Assembly: GCA_034509495.1 (NCBI GenBank)
Contig: CM067515.1
Location: forward strand, 13,148,705-13,212,704
Direction of reading: 5' to 3'
Source: Acestrorhynchus altus
Taxonomy: Eukaryota; Chordata; Actinopteri; Characiformes; Acestrorhynchidae
DNA: 64,000 nt
This document shows, in pieces, positions 11,746 through 23,929 of this stretch; position 1 is the first letter of the stretch; the number at the start of each line of letters is the position of its first letter. The notes under the pieces were generated by a model. It ran no database searches and was not told the DNA's origin. It saw nothing but the letters and a program-made list of their open reading frames with translations. The position numbers and the translations under genes were made by a program.

Positions 11746-12005
11746 GAACTGTTACCTGAAGAATAATTTCTACACTGTCAGAATCTTACACCCCTGGTCA
11801 TGAATTAGTGCCCTCAACCATGTAAACTGAACACATGTGGTTACGGAAGTGGACGGAAGAGACAACTACTGGAGATCCTCAAATGTGTAGGAAAAACTGT
11901 GATGCCCAGTCTGTTTTTTCTGGCTCCTTGTGTCACAATCTTCATTTTGAGGTGGTTATGCAGAGCAGTAGTTCTTTTTTGCTGTCAGGAGTGTTTTTCA
12001 CTGCA

Positions 12006-15000
12006 CTAAAATGCACTGCTGCTTTTCTTAGAGTCAAGAACTGAGTAGGGACATAGAACGTCTGTCTCAAACTGCAGCAGCTGTCCCATGAAGGCCAGGT
12101 TTGGGGAAATGACTTGCCGTCTGCGCTTCACAAAGTCAAAGGCCTCGTCCAGACGTACGCGACGGGCATGGATCAGATACGCCAGGCATATGGTTGCAGA
12201 ACGAGAGATCCCAGCTTGACAGTGGACCAAAACGCGCCCTCCGCTCTCCTTCACTGAGTCTGGAAGACATTTGAGGACAGGGGACATTAGTTTTATTAGA
12301 TGTTTTTTTACAAAAGGGGCAAAAAACTACTACCAAAAAAAAAAAATCACCTATTCACGTAGCCAATGGCTAACTATTACACATTCAATATAATAAATCT
12401 CAACCTAAAATGTAAAACTTTTTTCTATTTATATAATTCAATATTTTATTAGTAGTTAAACAATAAGTAAATTTAGCTATTTCAATGCGATTTGCTTTCT
12501 TTTCAGTTATCATTTTTATTTACATGTTAATTAATTTAATTGCTAGCATGTTTATTTTATTATTTTTTAAATATTATATTCTTGAGTTATGCTAGTTATT
12601 TATAAATTTGTTTAACACAAAAAGTATTTTTGTTAATTGCTTTTTAATATATTATTATCAGTTTATTATTATTATTTACTTTTTTTTTTCAATGTAAAAT
12701 ATAAGGTTTATACAAACTCCCAAAGTGATAGTTCAGTAAAAATGAAATTTGGATTCTGCAGACAAAATTCAGTCTCCAAATTATGGTATTACTGTTTGTA
12801 GTGATTTTTTATTACATTATATCAGTAAGTGCTAGATACCATAGGCATGCCTAATCCATGTGGATTGAGGTGACAGAGTGATGATATAGTCAAGATAGTA
12901 TTTAATGTAGATAAGTTTCCATTACTCCTTCACTGTTTTAGCCTCAGTGTTCCAGTGCAAAATGACTGTTGTAATATCAGCTACTGTCAAGAAGGCACAA
13001 GGACCCTTGTAACCAATTCTGATTTAGCATGAAAGCAACCAAACTGGGAGGCTCACCAATGAAGTGGATGGCTTCAGGGAAGAGCACCCGTATATCTGCA
13101 GCCAGGCTGTCCTCCACCTTCAGTGTCATGTACCGCAGCTCTTGCTCAAACAGGTTGGGACAAGATGAGGAGACGTTGAGGATGGCCGTGATGCCGCAGC
13201 GCAACAGTGTGTCTCTCTGGGACGAGTGGTGAGCGCTGCCTAGGAAGAGAAAGGGCAGGATCTCCACAGGGTCACCCTTTCGAAAACAAAACACACATTC
13301 ACTCTTATTGAGATCAGATACACCACAAGCATCTGAATTTACTTTATTTAATTTTGTGGACTTCAGGTCCCATAATTTCAGCACTTGAGTTCATTTCACA
13401 CTAAATGTGACCCATTAGTGGGAAGCTGCAGCCCTGGTGAGGGCTGAGGTTTGACACACGTGAATAAACGGGTTTGGATCTACACCATATAAAGGTTCTA
13501 CAGTGAGTTTTACAGTATGGGCTTACTTAGGGATTTGTGGTAAATTAGAAACTTAAAATCAGGTATTTCTATTCAGTAATATTGTTTTTTTTTAATTTTC
13601 TAAAAATTGGTGTGATTAGTTTTAGGGTAGTTTTAAGTAATCGCCATCATAATGTCAGTTAAGCTGAGATTTAGCCTTTTAGAGGTCTCATCAAAGTGGG
13701 CTAGCTGCATTTTAGAGAGTCTGTATGTAAAGAAAACTGTACTTATATTTTTGCTGTACATACAAACCTTAATTATCTTGATTGAGTTCTCTGTTTTGGA
13801 ACTTATAGAACGTATTTTTTGTAAATATAATAAATAAGTACAACAGAAAGCCCTGGTTGCCATATAATTAATTTAACAGTGTATTTCTCTTTTTGAATGA
13901 ATGTTTTTATTGCTCTTTAGTCAGAAGTGAGAGGGTCGCTATTTCTTATATTTGTATTATAATCAGTCAGTACCTGGTCATATAGAGGTGTGCTCTTGGT
14001 GGAGTTAAGAGTCTCTGAGTCACACACAGTTGAGGGGCTCCCACACTTGACTGGAGTGTTTAAACACAGATCAGGATACAGTGCAACAAACTCTTCAAAC
14101 CCACCTGAAACAAAGAAACACACACCATTCATTAATAAACAAAATCAGATAGAGATAAAAACCTTACAGGCAACTCATTCAAAGCTCAATTTTACTAAAA
14201 TAAAGCATAAGCCTATAGAGCCTATATGAGGTTAAACACAATAAATACATAACATTACTTTTAAACTATATTTAAAAGTTTTAAATGACATTAAATATCA
14301 GGCTGGACTGTTATTGTTTTTGTTTTTCTGGAATATTTTGGCCTACTCGAACCCAGCAGACAAGATTCAGACAGGTTTTGAGCTGAACATTTTTGATTGA
14401 AACCAGAACAAAATGAAACATGGCTGAAGCCTGAATCTCAAGGTTTTCATTCATTTCCCCACTTTTTTCTAAATGTATTTTGTCTTGTTTTTCAAAGAAA
14501 AAATTTTTAAATACAATTTAAAAATAGTTTTTGAACAATTAACATGTTAATCAAAGCCCAATATGACTATATATAACTGGTACCTCCTCCTGACAGCTCC
14601 ACAGAACAGTGTCTGTAACTTGTCATTCCAAAAAGCACTGCACCCCAAGCTGGATTTGATTTCAAAGCAAATCTTGTTGTTTGTTATAAATCATTTTATA
14701 TCTTTTAACTTAATCAATTCACAGAAAATCCTGTGCATCCCTTTATTACATGTGCATTACTTTATTCTTTTATTATGATTTTATGTAATATTTTCTTATT
14801 GTATCTGTATCTGTAAAGCTCTCGGAATTGACAATGTGTATGAAAGGTGCTCTACAAATAAACTTGCCTAAAAAGATTTTATTCCAAGTCATTTTGGATC
14901 ATTTCTATTGGTCCATTTATCATGAAATAAATAATAGTAATAATAACAATTGTAATCATAATAACAACAATAGCAATAATGATAATAATAGCAACAACAA

Positions 15001-15016
15001 TAACAACAACAACAAC

Positions 15017-15072
<56 letters not shown>

Positions 15073-15521
15073 TAATAATTGCTCTCTAATGAACCTGGTG
15101 ACGTCAGCACGCACGCTCAGGTGCTCGAGCTCTGTTTACCTTGCAGGAAGCACACCTCCGTGCTGTCCTCGCACAGCTCGTCCTGAAGCGCGCGCAGCAG
15201 CAGCCCGGCCACGCTCTCTCTCCGCAGATCGCGCGCCGAGGGGCTCGCCTCGTCCAGCACCACCACGCGCGCGCACTCGCCGGCCCGCAGGCGTCTGAGC
15301 AGCGCGCGGTCGGCCACCAGCCGCTCCAGGGGCCGCCCGCTCGCCATGCCCCCCCGCGCCCGCTCCCTGCGCATCAGCACCGAGTTCCAGTTGACGCTGT
15401 GGGAAAGGGCCACGCGCGCGCCGCAGAACGCCAGGAACGGTCGGCAGTCCAGCAGCAGCGGGAGCGCGCAGTGCGCACGCATCATCTGCGCGAGCTCGCG
15501 GCTAGTGATCTCCTGGGGCAT
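12006..15521 (-). CDS. dusp2: dual-specificity phosphatase 2 (nuclear MAPK phosphatase), four exons
   Basis: Exons on the minus strand: 15140-15521, 13974-14104, 13057-13276 and 12006-12259. All introns have GT/AG ends and the joined frame is open, giving 328 residues, close to human DUSP2. It dephosphorylates phospho-Thr and phospho-Tyr in MAP kinases in the nucleus as an inducible feedback regulator. Exon 1 encodes the rhodanese-like domain (LLLDCRPFLAFCGARV) with an arginine cluster (MRRERARGG) fitting a kinase-interaction motif. Exons 3-4 encode the phosphatase domain from GDPVEILPFLFLGSA to VHCQAGISRSAT, with catalytic C258 and R264 of the CX5R loop. The frame extends one codon upstream through GTG, but ATG at 15521 is used. 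Exon 1 is markedly GC-rich (CpG island, 15110-15540). DUSP1/4/5 are relatives; the adjacent adra2b favours dusp2. Confidence 0.93.
15001..15080. repeat. (ACA)n/(ATA)n repeat in dusp2 intron 1
   Basis: AAC triplets passing into about 20 AAT triplets, roughly 60 bases from the exon 1 donor. It explains the poly-Asn and poly-Tyr open frames in this region. Confidence 0.95.
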
Positions 15522-15812
15522 CACCCTGCCACTACCCTAGAACGGGGCAGATTACTCTTTGTGTGTGTGTGTGTGTGTGTGGACCCTCCGACTTCCACAG
15601 TGTGTGTGTGTCAGCAGCTCAGCATAACTGCTGCTGTTCTTCACCTGCAGAGAAAAAGTTCCAGACACGCTTCAGTCAGGTCTCTAAAGTCTCCGAGAAG
15701 TGTGTGTGTGGCTGCTCCTGTGTGTAGTTTCTGTTGTTGTGGTGCCGAAGCTTTTTTGAAGCGCCCTCTAGTGAAGCTCCACCCATTTTCCTTTCAGTCA
15801 CAGGCGGAAACA

Positions 15813-15822
15813 CCATATATGG
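15813..15822. promoter_or_regulatory. CArG box (SRF site) upstream of dusp2
   Basis: CCATATATGG is a perfect CC(A/T)6GG match, 292 bases upstream of the dusp2 ATG. A GCGGAAA string just beside it could serve as an ETS/ternary complex factor half-site. Confidence 0.6.
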
Positions 15823-15846
15823 ACGATCAGTCTCGCACCGGTAATG

Positions 15847-15856
15847 CCATATTTGG
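15847..15856. promoter_or_regulatory. second CArG box upstream of dusp2
   Basis: CCATATTTGG is a second perfect CC(A/T)6GG match, 34 bases from the first and in the same orientation. Two perfect CArG boxes this close are unlikely by chance and fit immediate-early control of dusp2. Confidence 0.6.
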
Positions 15857-15887
15857 AATGGTTATGCGCGCCCTTCTGTTTCCCCTA

Positions 15888-15888
<1 letters not shown>

Positions 15889-15936
<48 letters not shown>
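15889..15936. repeat. (AC)n microsatellite
   Basis: About 24 AC units, just upstream of the dusp2 CArG pair. Confidence 0.95.
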
Positions 15937-15938
<2 letters not shown>

Positions 15939-15965
15939 ATGTTGGCAGAGGATTGGGACTTACAC

Positions 15966-15989
15966 TGTGTGTGTGTGTGTGTGTGTGTG
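15966..15989. repeat. (GT)n microsatellite
   Basis: About 12 GT units. Together with 15889-15936 it forms an AC...GT inverted pair of simple repeats. The flank 15990-16985 holds no recognised gene. Confidence 0.9.
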
Positions 15990-16989
15990 GGCAGTTTTCC
16001 ATGCAGGTTCAGAAAGTGGGGTGGGGGGATCAGAGGGGGGGGGGGGCTGCAGAGACTGAAGTGAAGTGAATGATGAAGCTGTGGGTCAGTCTGAGCTGCT
16101 CTACAAACACCCTGATAAGCAGAGAAACACACAGAGGAAGCGCTCACCCGTACACTGACTGATAAAGGCCCACTGTTTACTAAACACCTGCTGCCCTTAT
16201 CTCTGCACCTACACACACAGCACAGAATGTGTGCGGATGCAGTGGTGGTCTGACCACTTGGAGATGAAATGCTGAGCTGTGGGATCAGAATGAGAATTAA
16301 ACATCCAGGCAGGAACAGCTAATCATTTATAGCAGTCTGTAATCTAAGGGTACATTCATTCACTCAACACACCACACACACATCAGCTGGCTAGTACTTC
16401 ACCAGCTGCACTATTATCACATTATAGAAATGTCAGCTAGAATCTTCCCTTTAGGCCACCACACCATTTTTGTGGGATGTTTTCATTGCTTGACATACTT
16501 TTATACCCAACAAATGTAAGTATTTATAGGTGACAGTCACACATGACAGATGTTATTTTCAGCAGATGCTAGGTTATATTAATTTGAGATGTGCAAATTA
16601 AGAGGATGTACACATTTGTATGAGTTTTGATAAAAATGTACTTGCACCTACAATTTGTTTTTGCTTTTTTGACTAAAGTGTATTTCTTAAGTTTACAATT
16701 ATATGTTCTTCAAAATAGTAAAAAAAATGAAATAGAAAATGTTAAATTTCCTGTATTATTTTTGTTATTTATGGCCAATTTGATTTACTTATATTATATT
16801 GTAAATTTTGAATTGTGTAAGCAAAAAACAAACAAACAGCACATTCCATCTCATTTTCCTCTATAACTCTTTGGCTGAAATGTAAAACCACTGTCTACTT
16901 AGACAGGATTCAGAGTCAGGAAGGCACCAAGTAATGTCTGCATCTAAGGTACAATAGGTAGACTCCAGCAGCACTGCTGTGGTACCAGT

Positions 16990-17112
16990 CCCACACACAC
17001 TGACACACCACCACCATGTCAGTGTCACTGCAGTGCTGAGAGTGACCCACCACCCTCTTGATACCTGCTCTGTGGTGGTCCTGTGGGGCGAAAGGAGGTG
17101 TATGGTGAGGAA
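16990..17112. mobile_element. MITE, left part (split by an insertion)
   Basis: Carries CCATGTCAGTGTCACTGCAG, GAGTGACCCACCACCC and CTGTGGTGGTCCTGTGGGG. The right part of the same element resumes at 17515, after a 0.4 kb insertion of another repeat. Confidence 0.75.
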
Positions 17113-17514
17113 TTAATGGACTGTTGTCAAGTTGGGGCAGACAGAAGACTAAGGGTGTGGAGGCAAACGCTGGCGTTGTGGATTTAATAAGAATAAACAG
17201 AAAACAAAACAAACAGATGGTAAACAAAACACTAACAAACCAAATGGAGAACTATAACAAACACAAGAACAACATCTACAAGGATTGACATCTTCAACAA
17301 GGACACACAAGGAGGGGCTGAGACAGAGGGTCTTAAATACAACGCAACATTGGACACAACTTAAACAACTGGTTACAAAGGGGCAGGGTTGTGATGGACT
17401 GGGAATAGGCGGAGCAAGCAAGGAGACAAGACCAAAACACAGAGCATGTGCTAGGAGCACAGGGGAAAAACAACTGAGACTAAAGGTAAACAGGAGCAGA
17501 ACAGGACAACTAGA
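17113..17514. mobile_element. unclassified dispersed repeat inserted in the MITE
   Basis: It shares an ordered set of phrases with 44790-45110: GGGCAGGGTT, GGGAAT(A/G)GGCGGAG, and GCATGTGCT / ACATGTGCTCAG. The two copies have the same orientation. No open frame or obvious inverted termini are visible, so the class is unknown. Confidence 0.6.
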
Positions 17515-17622
17515 GTCTTAATTATGGAACTACAAAGTGCTCCTCTGGTAAGAGGAGCTGATAAAATGAACCGTGAGTGTAGAAACAAGGAGGTGGTTAT
17601 AATGTTATGGTCGATCGGTACA
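17515..17622. mobile_element. MITE, right part
   Basis: GGAACTACAAAGTGCTCCTC and GTAGAAACAAGGAGGTGG followed by TATAATGTTATGG form the characteristic end of this MITE family. The reverse complement of the same end opens the copy at 36608. Confidence 0.75.
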
Positions 17623-18071
17623 AATGTCATATTGAATCATTTGGATCATTTTCCACCTTGGATTCCACCAATTTTCACTCCTCCAGTGTAAACTGTCTCA
17701 TTATACCAAGTCTTAGCTGAGGAAATTCTTGTGGTGTCAAACCTTCTACAGGCTGAGATCACACCTTCTCTGTTCTGAGGGATTATTATAAGGTGCCAGA
17801 AAGAACCAGACTGAGTCACAGGTATAAGAATGCATTGTGGGTGACAGACATGGATGTAGGCTGCATCATGTTATAGAAACAATGTGCTTTCTGAAGTAAC
17901 AAGAAGGTTTATTATCCAGCTATTAATACTCCAAATTTCTCTGTTTCTCTAAATTGTTACATATCAATTCTGTCACTGAAGTGCCACCTTGCGTTGTCTT
18001 TTTGGAATGTGAAAAATGCACCCAGTTGGGATTTCATATTTTGTGTCAGTATTTGTTTCTACAGCACAAAA

Positions 18072-18114
<43 letters not shown>

Positions 18115-18459
18115 ACAAATAAAATAAAAAACAAAAACAGGGTTCCTCAAGGCATCTTCAGAAAATTGTTTAATATAGAACCATGAACATTCAAAGAACC
18201 CTTTGCATGATAAAAAGCTCCTATGCATTGTGAAATGGTTCTTAAGATTGATTGAGATCTATATAGAACCTTTTTGGTCTAACTGCTTTCCAACACCTAG
18301 CCAATTGACCACAGCCTAAAAATGTCTAAACACAAAATTTAAATAAATGCCAACCAGTTTTTATTTTTATTATGTGTTTATTCATACTTTTTTACGCTGG
18401 CATGGAAAGAAACATTTGGTGGTTCACAAGTTCGTGTCTGCTCCTCCCTTAGGATGTAC
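17623..18459. other. intergenic with an (AAAT)n tract
   Basis: No gene recognised. An (AAAT)n microsatellite occupies about 18068-18122. Confidence 0.5.
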
Positions 18460-18905
18460 AGGGGTTGGACAATGAAGCTGAAACACCTGTCATTTTAGTG
18501 TGGGAGGTTTCGTGGCTAAATTGGAGCAGCCTGGTGGCCAGTCTTCATTAATTGCTCATTGCACCAGTAAGAGCAGAGTGTGAAGGTTCAATTAGCAGGT
18601 AAGAGCACAGTTCTGCTCAAAATACTACAATGCACACAACATTATGGGGGACATACCAGAGTTCAAAAGAGAACAAACTGTTGGTGCACGTCTTCCTGGC
18701 GCATCTGTGACCAAGACAGCAAGTCTTTGTGATGTATCAAGAGCCACGGTATCCAGGGTAATGTCAGCACCACCACATCCAATAGGATTAACTGTGGACG
18801 CCAGAGGAAGCTGTCTGAAATGGATGTTCGGGTGCTAACCTGCATTGTATCCAAAAAACATAAAACCACAGCAGAATTAAATGCAAAGGGAGGCCCTAAT
18901 CAGAA
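18460..18905 (+). pseudogene. relic of a Tc1/mariner-type element, 5' end and start of transposase
   Basis: Begins with CAGGGGTTGGACAATGAAGC, a plausible transposon terminus. At 18644 an open stretch reads GDIPEFKREQTVGARLPGAS, then SVTKTASLCDVSRATVSRVM, which is a helix-turn-helix of Tc1 type. The frame ends after 64 codons and no DDE region remains. Confidence 0.7.
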
Positions 18906-20339
18906 GGTTTTTCAGAAAAAAAGTCCCATGAAGGGATAATACTGATACATGCATAAATTACAAAAATAATAAAGGACATTCTGAGTATTTTAATCAAGTA
19001 TTTTGAAGAACATATTATTTTAAATATCCGTATCAGTTTAATCATAACAACTCATAAAATAACTCATAAAAATGATGGCATTTTCAGCTCAAAACACTGT
19101 AGATTATCAGTGTAGTAAAGAAAGTGTAGTACATTGTAGAACATTTTTTATCAATACATGGTGAAATTTATACAAATATTTACATTCTTTTAATTTTTAC
19201 ATCTGAAATGGAGACAAATTTGAGTAGCCTTGGAATTCCTTAAAATAATATCCGGCCTGTGTGATTGTTTCCTATAAAAAAAGTGAATAGAAGTATGTCA
19301 AACTATGACAAACAGCACAATATTAGCCTAGGGTTCTAAAGTTTGTTTCCTACTAATAGGTATAGCTTTGGTGTTTGTGTGTTATGCAGTTGTGAAAATG
19401 AGACTCTGACGTGTGGACCATTTCACAGACAGTGCACTTCAGTTTATTTCAATATATTACAAAGTATTTCATCAATCATCTGTTGTGCCACCGAGCACAG
19501 TCACTAATATAATACAATTATTTTAAATTTCTAAAGCAAACCTCTGCCCTTTTCCTCACAGCGTAGGAGTGTGTGGAACCTGCTGCTGTCTACTCTGAAT
19601 GACAACACAAGACACTGTGGTGACACAACTTTTTCCAACATGCTACTGCTGTGTTTGTGTCATGGGGCATCATCTGGGATGTCCGGCCAAGTTGTGTCAA
19701 CTTCACATGTCTGTTGCAAAGAAAAACAGGTGCAGAGATAATCCTGGAGTTCAGTGTCTGCATGATCCGGTGACTTACTGCAGATTAAAGAAGGTCACTG
19801 TGGATTTCACTTGAGTGTGTACATTGACACTACAGTGTAGCACTTGTGACCTTGTGACACTTTGCTATTTGTTGTGATATCCGGTGTTGAGAAGGATGGA
19901 TTCCCCTTTTGAGGCCTAGTTCTTCTCAAGGTCTCTTCTTCTTGATCTGAGGGAGATCTTGTTCGGCTTGCTCAGAACAGGCTTGGAGCCGGATCTCAGT
20001 AGAACTGCTTTTTGATAAATCTGCTGTGAAAAGCACTGCATAAATACATTTAAACTGAACTGAACTGAGGCACTGCAACAACGTTTCAGTGATATTCCGA
20101 TGCTGAATGATGCTTCTTTGGTTGTAATAGTCCACAAACCACATCCCTATACTGTCACACGTGACTTGATTTATGTAGTAAGAACAGATCTATAGAGTTC
20201 AGAACTTTAAATCAGCACAGTTCAATGTTAAAAGAGGCCGAAAACTGACCTATGCGGGCTGATCAGCAGAAAAGCACATTTGCCAAAGGTAGAGAGATTG
20301 TGCAGCTTAGTTGTTCCACACATCCAAGCTGTTTTTCTA
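18906..20339. other. intergenic, no gene recognised
   Basis: AT-rich. Around 20020-20065 there is a phrase resembling a retroposon 3' end (GTGAAAAGCACTGCATAAAT). Nothing else is supported. Confidence 0.4.
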
Positions 20340-21190
20340 CATGGTCACTAGAAATCTGATTTTACTATGTGGATGTTATGGTTGATTTTGTGGTTGCTAT
20401 GGGTTTGTATGTATCTGGCATGTGGTTACTATGGTCTGTCCAGGTGTCTGCTGTGGATTTTAGTGTGTTGCTGTGTATGTAACAAATAAACTTTAACTCT
20501 GCTAGGTGGTTGCTGTTGTTTTGCTTATTGGTTGTTAGTGTGTTGGCAAGTTTTAATTGGATTTCTAGTCAATTGTGTTCCTACATGTTTGCTATGGTAT
20601 CCAAGATGGTTGCTATTGCATTGCAAGTGGTTGCTATGGTGTTGCTAGATGGTTTCTATGGTATTTAATGTGATCCTCATGGTGTTACATATACGTTGAT
20701 AGTGTTAGGTGGTTGGTATGGTATTCATTGTGATTTCTATAGTATTAGTTATTAGTTGATAGTATGTTCACGAGTGGTTGCTGTGGTACCCCATGTAATT
20801 TCTATGGTGTTATTTATTAGTCGATTGTGTGTTCCCAAGTGGTTACTGTGGTATCCGTATTAATTAATAGTTGATAGTGTGTTGTTAGGAGGTTGTTATG
20901 ATACCCCATGTCAATGGTATGGTGTTACTTTTAAGTTGATAGAGTATTGTTAGGTGGTTGTTATGAAATCCCATGTCAATGCTATGGTGTTACTTATAAG
21001 TTGATAGTGTGTTGTTAGGTGGTTGTTATGGTATCCAATGTGATTGCTATGGTGTTACTTATTAGTTAATGAAGTGTTCACAAGTGGTTGTTGTGATACA
21101 CCATATGATTGCTATGGCATTACACATTAGTTCATATTGTGTTGCCAAGTGGTTGGTGTGGTACACCATGTGGTTGTTTTGGTGTTACTA
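20340..21190. repeat. GGTTGYTATGGT minisatellite with higher-order units
   Basis: The 10-12 base motif GGTTGCTATGGT and variants recur throughout. From about 20690 onward they are arranged in a higher-order unit of roughly 80-110 bases: TTGATAGTGTGTTGTTAGG, then TGGTTGTTATGG, TATCCCATGTGATT, GCTATGGTGTTACTTATTAG. At least five such units can be aligned by eye. Confidence 0.85.
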
Positions 21191-21218
21191 GTGTATTTCT
21201 TATCATTTCATTTACCCC

Positions 21219-21400
21219 GCATGTTTAAATGACTTATGCGAACACATTAAGTTCTTATTCATGGGGAAATCCAGGCCAGAATACCCTTACACTTACACTG
21301 AGTACAGTGTGATATAAGAATGAACACAGTGCCAGGTTATCTGAAGGGGGAGTTTCTTTTTTAGTCATTTGCAATAACGAGGCCTTTGGTTGACTCATTA
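21219..21400. repeat. local duplication, copy 1
   Basis: GCATGTTTAAATGACTTATG through TTTGGTTGACTCATTA aligns along about 180 bases with 22166-22350, with scattered substitutions and small indels. Confidence 0.8.
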
Positions 21401-21954
21401 TATTTTGTTTTATTGAAAGTCTGAATGATCTAATCACAGGCCTGGGCTCCTCTGAAACACTTCTGCCTCAGCCCAATACCAAAACTACAAGCTTGTGGAG
21501 GAAGAGGATCCTCCCAAGTGTTGCTTTGCCTGTCCCGCGCGTGGGGGAACTGCTGAGCTCAGCATGAATAAACAGACACAAAAACACACTTACTCATCCT
21601 CATACTTTCTCACTCCTTCAGTTGGTCATTTCACTGAAAGTGGTCTGGCTTCCTTCCCTCACCGAAAAACTCCAAAACCTCCTTGAACTGCTGCCCATCT
21701 TCCTTACTGTGAAACAATGAAAAATGACGTGCAGGGAGAATGAGGGGGTTTCACACTCCCCCTCATCTCCACACAACTAAAGTATGACATGTTGTGCCAT
21801 TGTCCTTTAATTAATCCAAAACCATTCAAATCCTTAAACCATATTCTTGAAGTACGTTTTCTGTACGAGAAGTTTGCGTACAATTAAAATGAACATGAAT
21901 GTCATGAGTGAGTGACAATATACACTATATGGACAAAGGAATTGGTAAGGATTT

Positions 21955-22110
21955 GATAGCAACAAAGGCATTAATGAGGTCAGGATGTTGGATGATCACC
22001 ACCCCATCTGATTGCAAAATTCCCAACTCATCCTAAAATTCCTGAATGGAGGATTCCAGAGAATATATCAATACCTTTATCACCACAACCCCTTTCACAG
22101 CCTATTATCT
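21955..22110. repeat. dispersed repeat fragment ('GAGGTCAGGATGTTGGATGA')
   Basis: Contains TGAGGTCAGGATGTTGGATG, ATCACCACCCCA, CCAACTCATCCTAAAATTCC. A related phrase occurs at 22352-22450, 38128-38225 and, inverted, at 50290-50440. An end-like ACTATATGGACAAA sits just before it at 21923. Confidence 0.7.
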
Positions 22111-22165
22111 ACAACTAGATGGAAATCTGATTAGAAAAGAACTTATTTGGTGAAACTCTGCATCT

Positions 22166-22350
22166 GCATGTTTAAATGACTTATGAGAACTCATTAAGTT
22201 CTCATTCAAGGGGGAAACCAGGCCAGAACATCCTTATTGTAAGTAAAGTGTGATATAAGAGAGCAGCCAGGAATGTATGCAGTGCCAGGTTTTCTTCAGG
22301 GGGTTTCTTTTTCAGTCATTTACAATAACAAGGTTATTTGGCTGACTCAT
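22166..22350. repeat. local duplication, copy 2
   Basis: Partner of 21219-21400, same orientation, about 0.95 kb away. It runs directly into another copy of the dispersed repeat. Confidence 0.8.
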
Positions 22351-22351
22351 T

Positions 22352-22705
22352 ACAACAAGAACATTAGTGAGGTCAGGATGTTGGATGATCACCACCCCAC
22401 CTAATCACAAACTTCCCAACTCATTCTAAAATTCTTGGATGGGGCATTTCAGAAGACACAGTTCCACTGCTTCCAATGCTGGGGCCCTTTATACCTCTCT
22501 AGCTCACACCTGGTTTTAGGCATGGTGCCAATAGATTCATGTTCATGTAGAGTCCTATTGTTTTCTCTACATGGACTAGACAAGCTGTTTGGGCATTTGC
22601 ACATTTGTGTCAGCACTGGGTGGAATGTTAAGTAGTTGAATTCATTCATTCGTTAGAAAAGGTGTTCACAGACTTTCGGACATTTGGTGTTTTAAGCACG
22701 ATGGT
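22352..22705. mobile_element. non-autonomous DNA element of the 'ACTATATGGACAAA' type
   Basis: Shares TGAGGTCAGGATGTTGGATG and CCAACTCATTCTAAAATTC with 21955-22110. Its right half (GCCAATAGATTCATGTTCAT, CTGTTTGGGCATTTGCACAT) is shared with the element at 59166-59465. No transposase frame. Confidence 0.6.
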
Positions 22706-23925
22706 GGTGATATTTAATGATTCATTATTCCATCCACTTTGTGCAATGTGCCAGTTCCACTACAATCTTCAGTTGATCTTCCCAGTCCATGTAAAACCCA
22801 TTTGACTGTAGACATTGGCACTCATATTCCAGCATCTTCTAATTCATAGCAGACCTGGGCTTTGGTGGTCCTTCTCAGATATTCACTGACCTCCTCGAAA
22901 CTGAAGAATTTAGGCATGAAGTAGCATAATGCTAGTTACTATGAGCTTCCGTCACTTGTCAGCTACAGTCAGAAATAAGGGTATTGCAAAGGGTTCTATG
23001 AATGATCCCATAGAATAACCATTTTTTGTGTTGTGAGTGTCATATGTAAATGTGAAGAACCTTTCTATCTACTTCTTTAAAATGTAAAGGTTCTTTGCAT
23101 ACACATCTCCATTACAAATAAGAAACGTTCCAGGAAACATACTTTACTAGTGACACCAGTAAGGATGTGCTCACTGCAGATGAGTGACTTGGAGGAAATG
23201 ACAGTGTTAACAATTGTCTGTTCGAGCTTTGTGAGAGTGCAGTGGGCTGGGAACATTTGCCACATCAGGCCAGAAAACAAGCAAATTTCCACAGCCCTGA
23301 GGAGGCTAATGCCAATACAGAGCCCCCAGCCAACCTCTCTGAAGAGAGTGGGTTGACACAGCTTCCTGTTCCCCCTCACATCCTGCTGGCATTTCGTCAT
23401 CATAGGTGTGATTAACGTTTTCACACTTATTCACAAAACCATTACCCTTAGCCATACATACAAAATCTTACCTAATCTCAGATTACCACTGCTCACTACT
23501 GCATAGATGGGAATCATCTTGGATATTAATAACTGTTGCTATTGAATTAAAAAACCCTGGGCTTTTCACCCTCTCAGTGGCCCACACCCATAATGTCCCA
23601 CCAGGAGTTTGCCAGTTGTGTGATCTGGTATTTCAGGGTATTGGTGGTATCACTGGGGATTGAAACAGGAATATCTCTATGGTAAGGCCAGCCCTTAAAG
23701 TTCTTAGAATGCATATAATAATCAGCTTGAGATCACACCAATTTTCTTATTTATGTGTAATTTCATGCATGAGGCATTGATGATTTTAAGCTAATTATAA
23801 CATTTATTCTGTATATTCTGCTTTCTCAGTCTTTTTATGACTTTGCTATAAATCTTATTCTAAAAGAATCTTACACTCTCTTATCTCAAATCCTCAACCA
23901 CTCATTTGAAGTTCTTAAATGTGCT
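22706..23925. other. intergenic, no gene recognised
   Basis: A 115-codon minus-strand frame at 23077-23424 has no recognised motif and no coding-like features, so I do not call it a gene. Nothing else is supported. Confidence 0.4.
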
Positions 23926-23929
23926 GGTT

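Noticed and set aside
14828..15298. 156-codon frame rich in Asn.
   Set aside because: Produced by the AAC/AAT triplet repeat in dusp2 intron 1 and by antisense reading of GC-rich exon 1.
15141..16064. 307-codon plus-strand frame.
   Set aside because: Antisense of dusp2 exon 1 and then GT/AC microsatellites; no domain or splice logic.
23077..23424. 115-codon minus-strand frame as a small gene.
   Set aside because: No recognised motif, no supporting splice sites or promoter, and composition like its surroundings.
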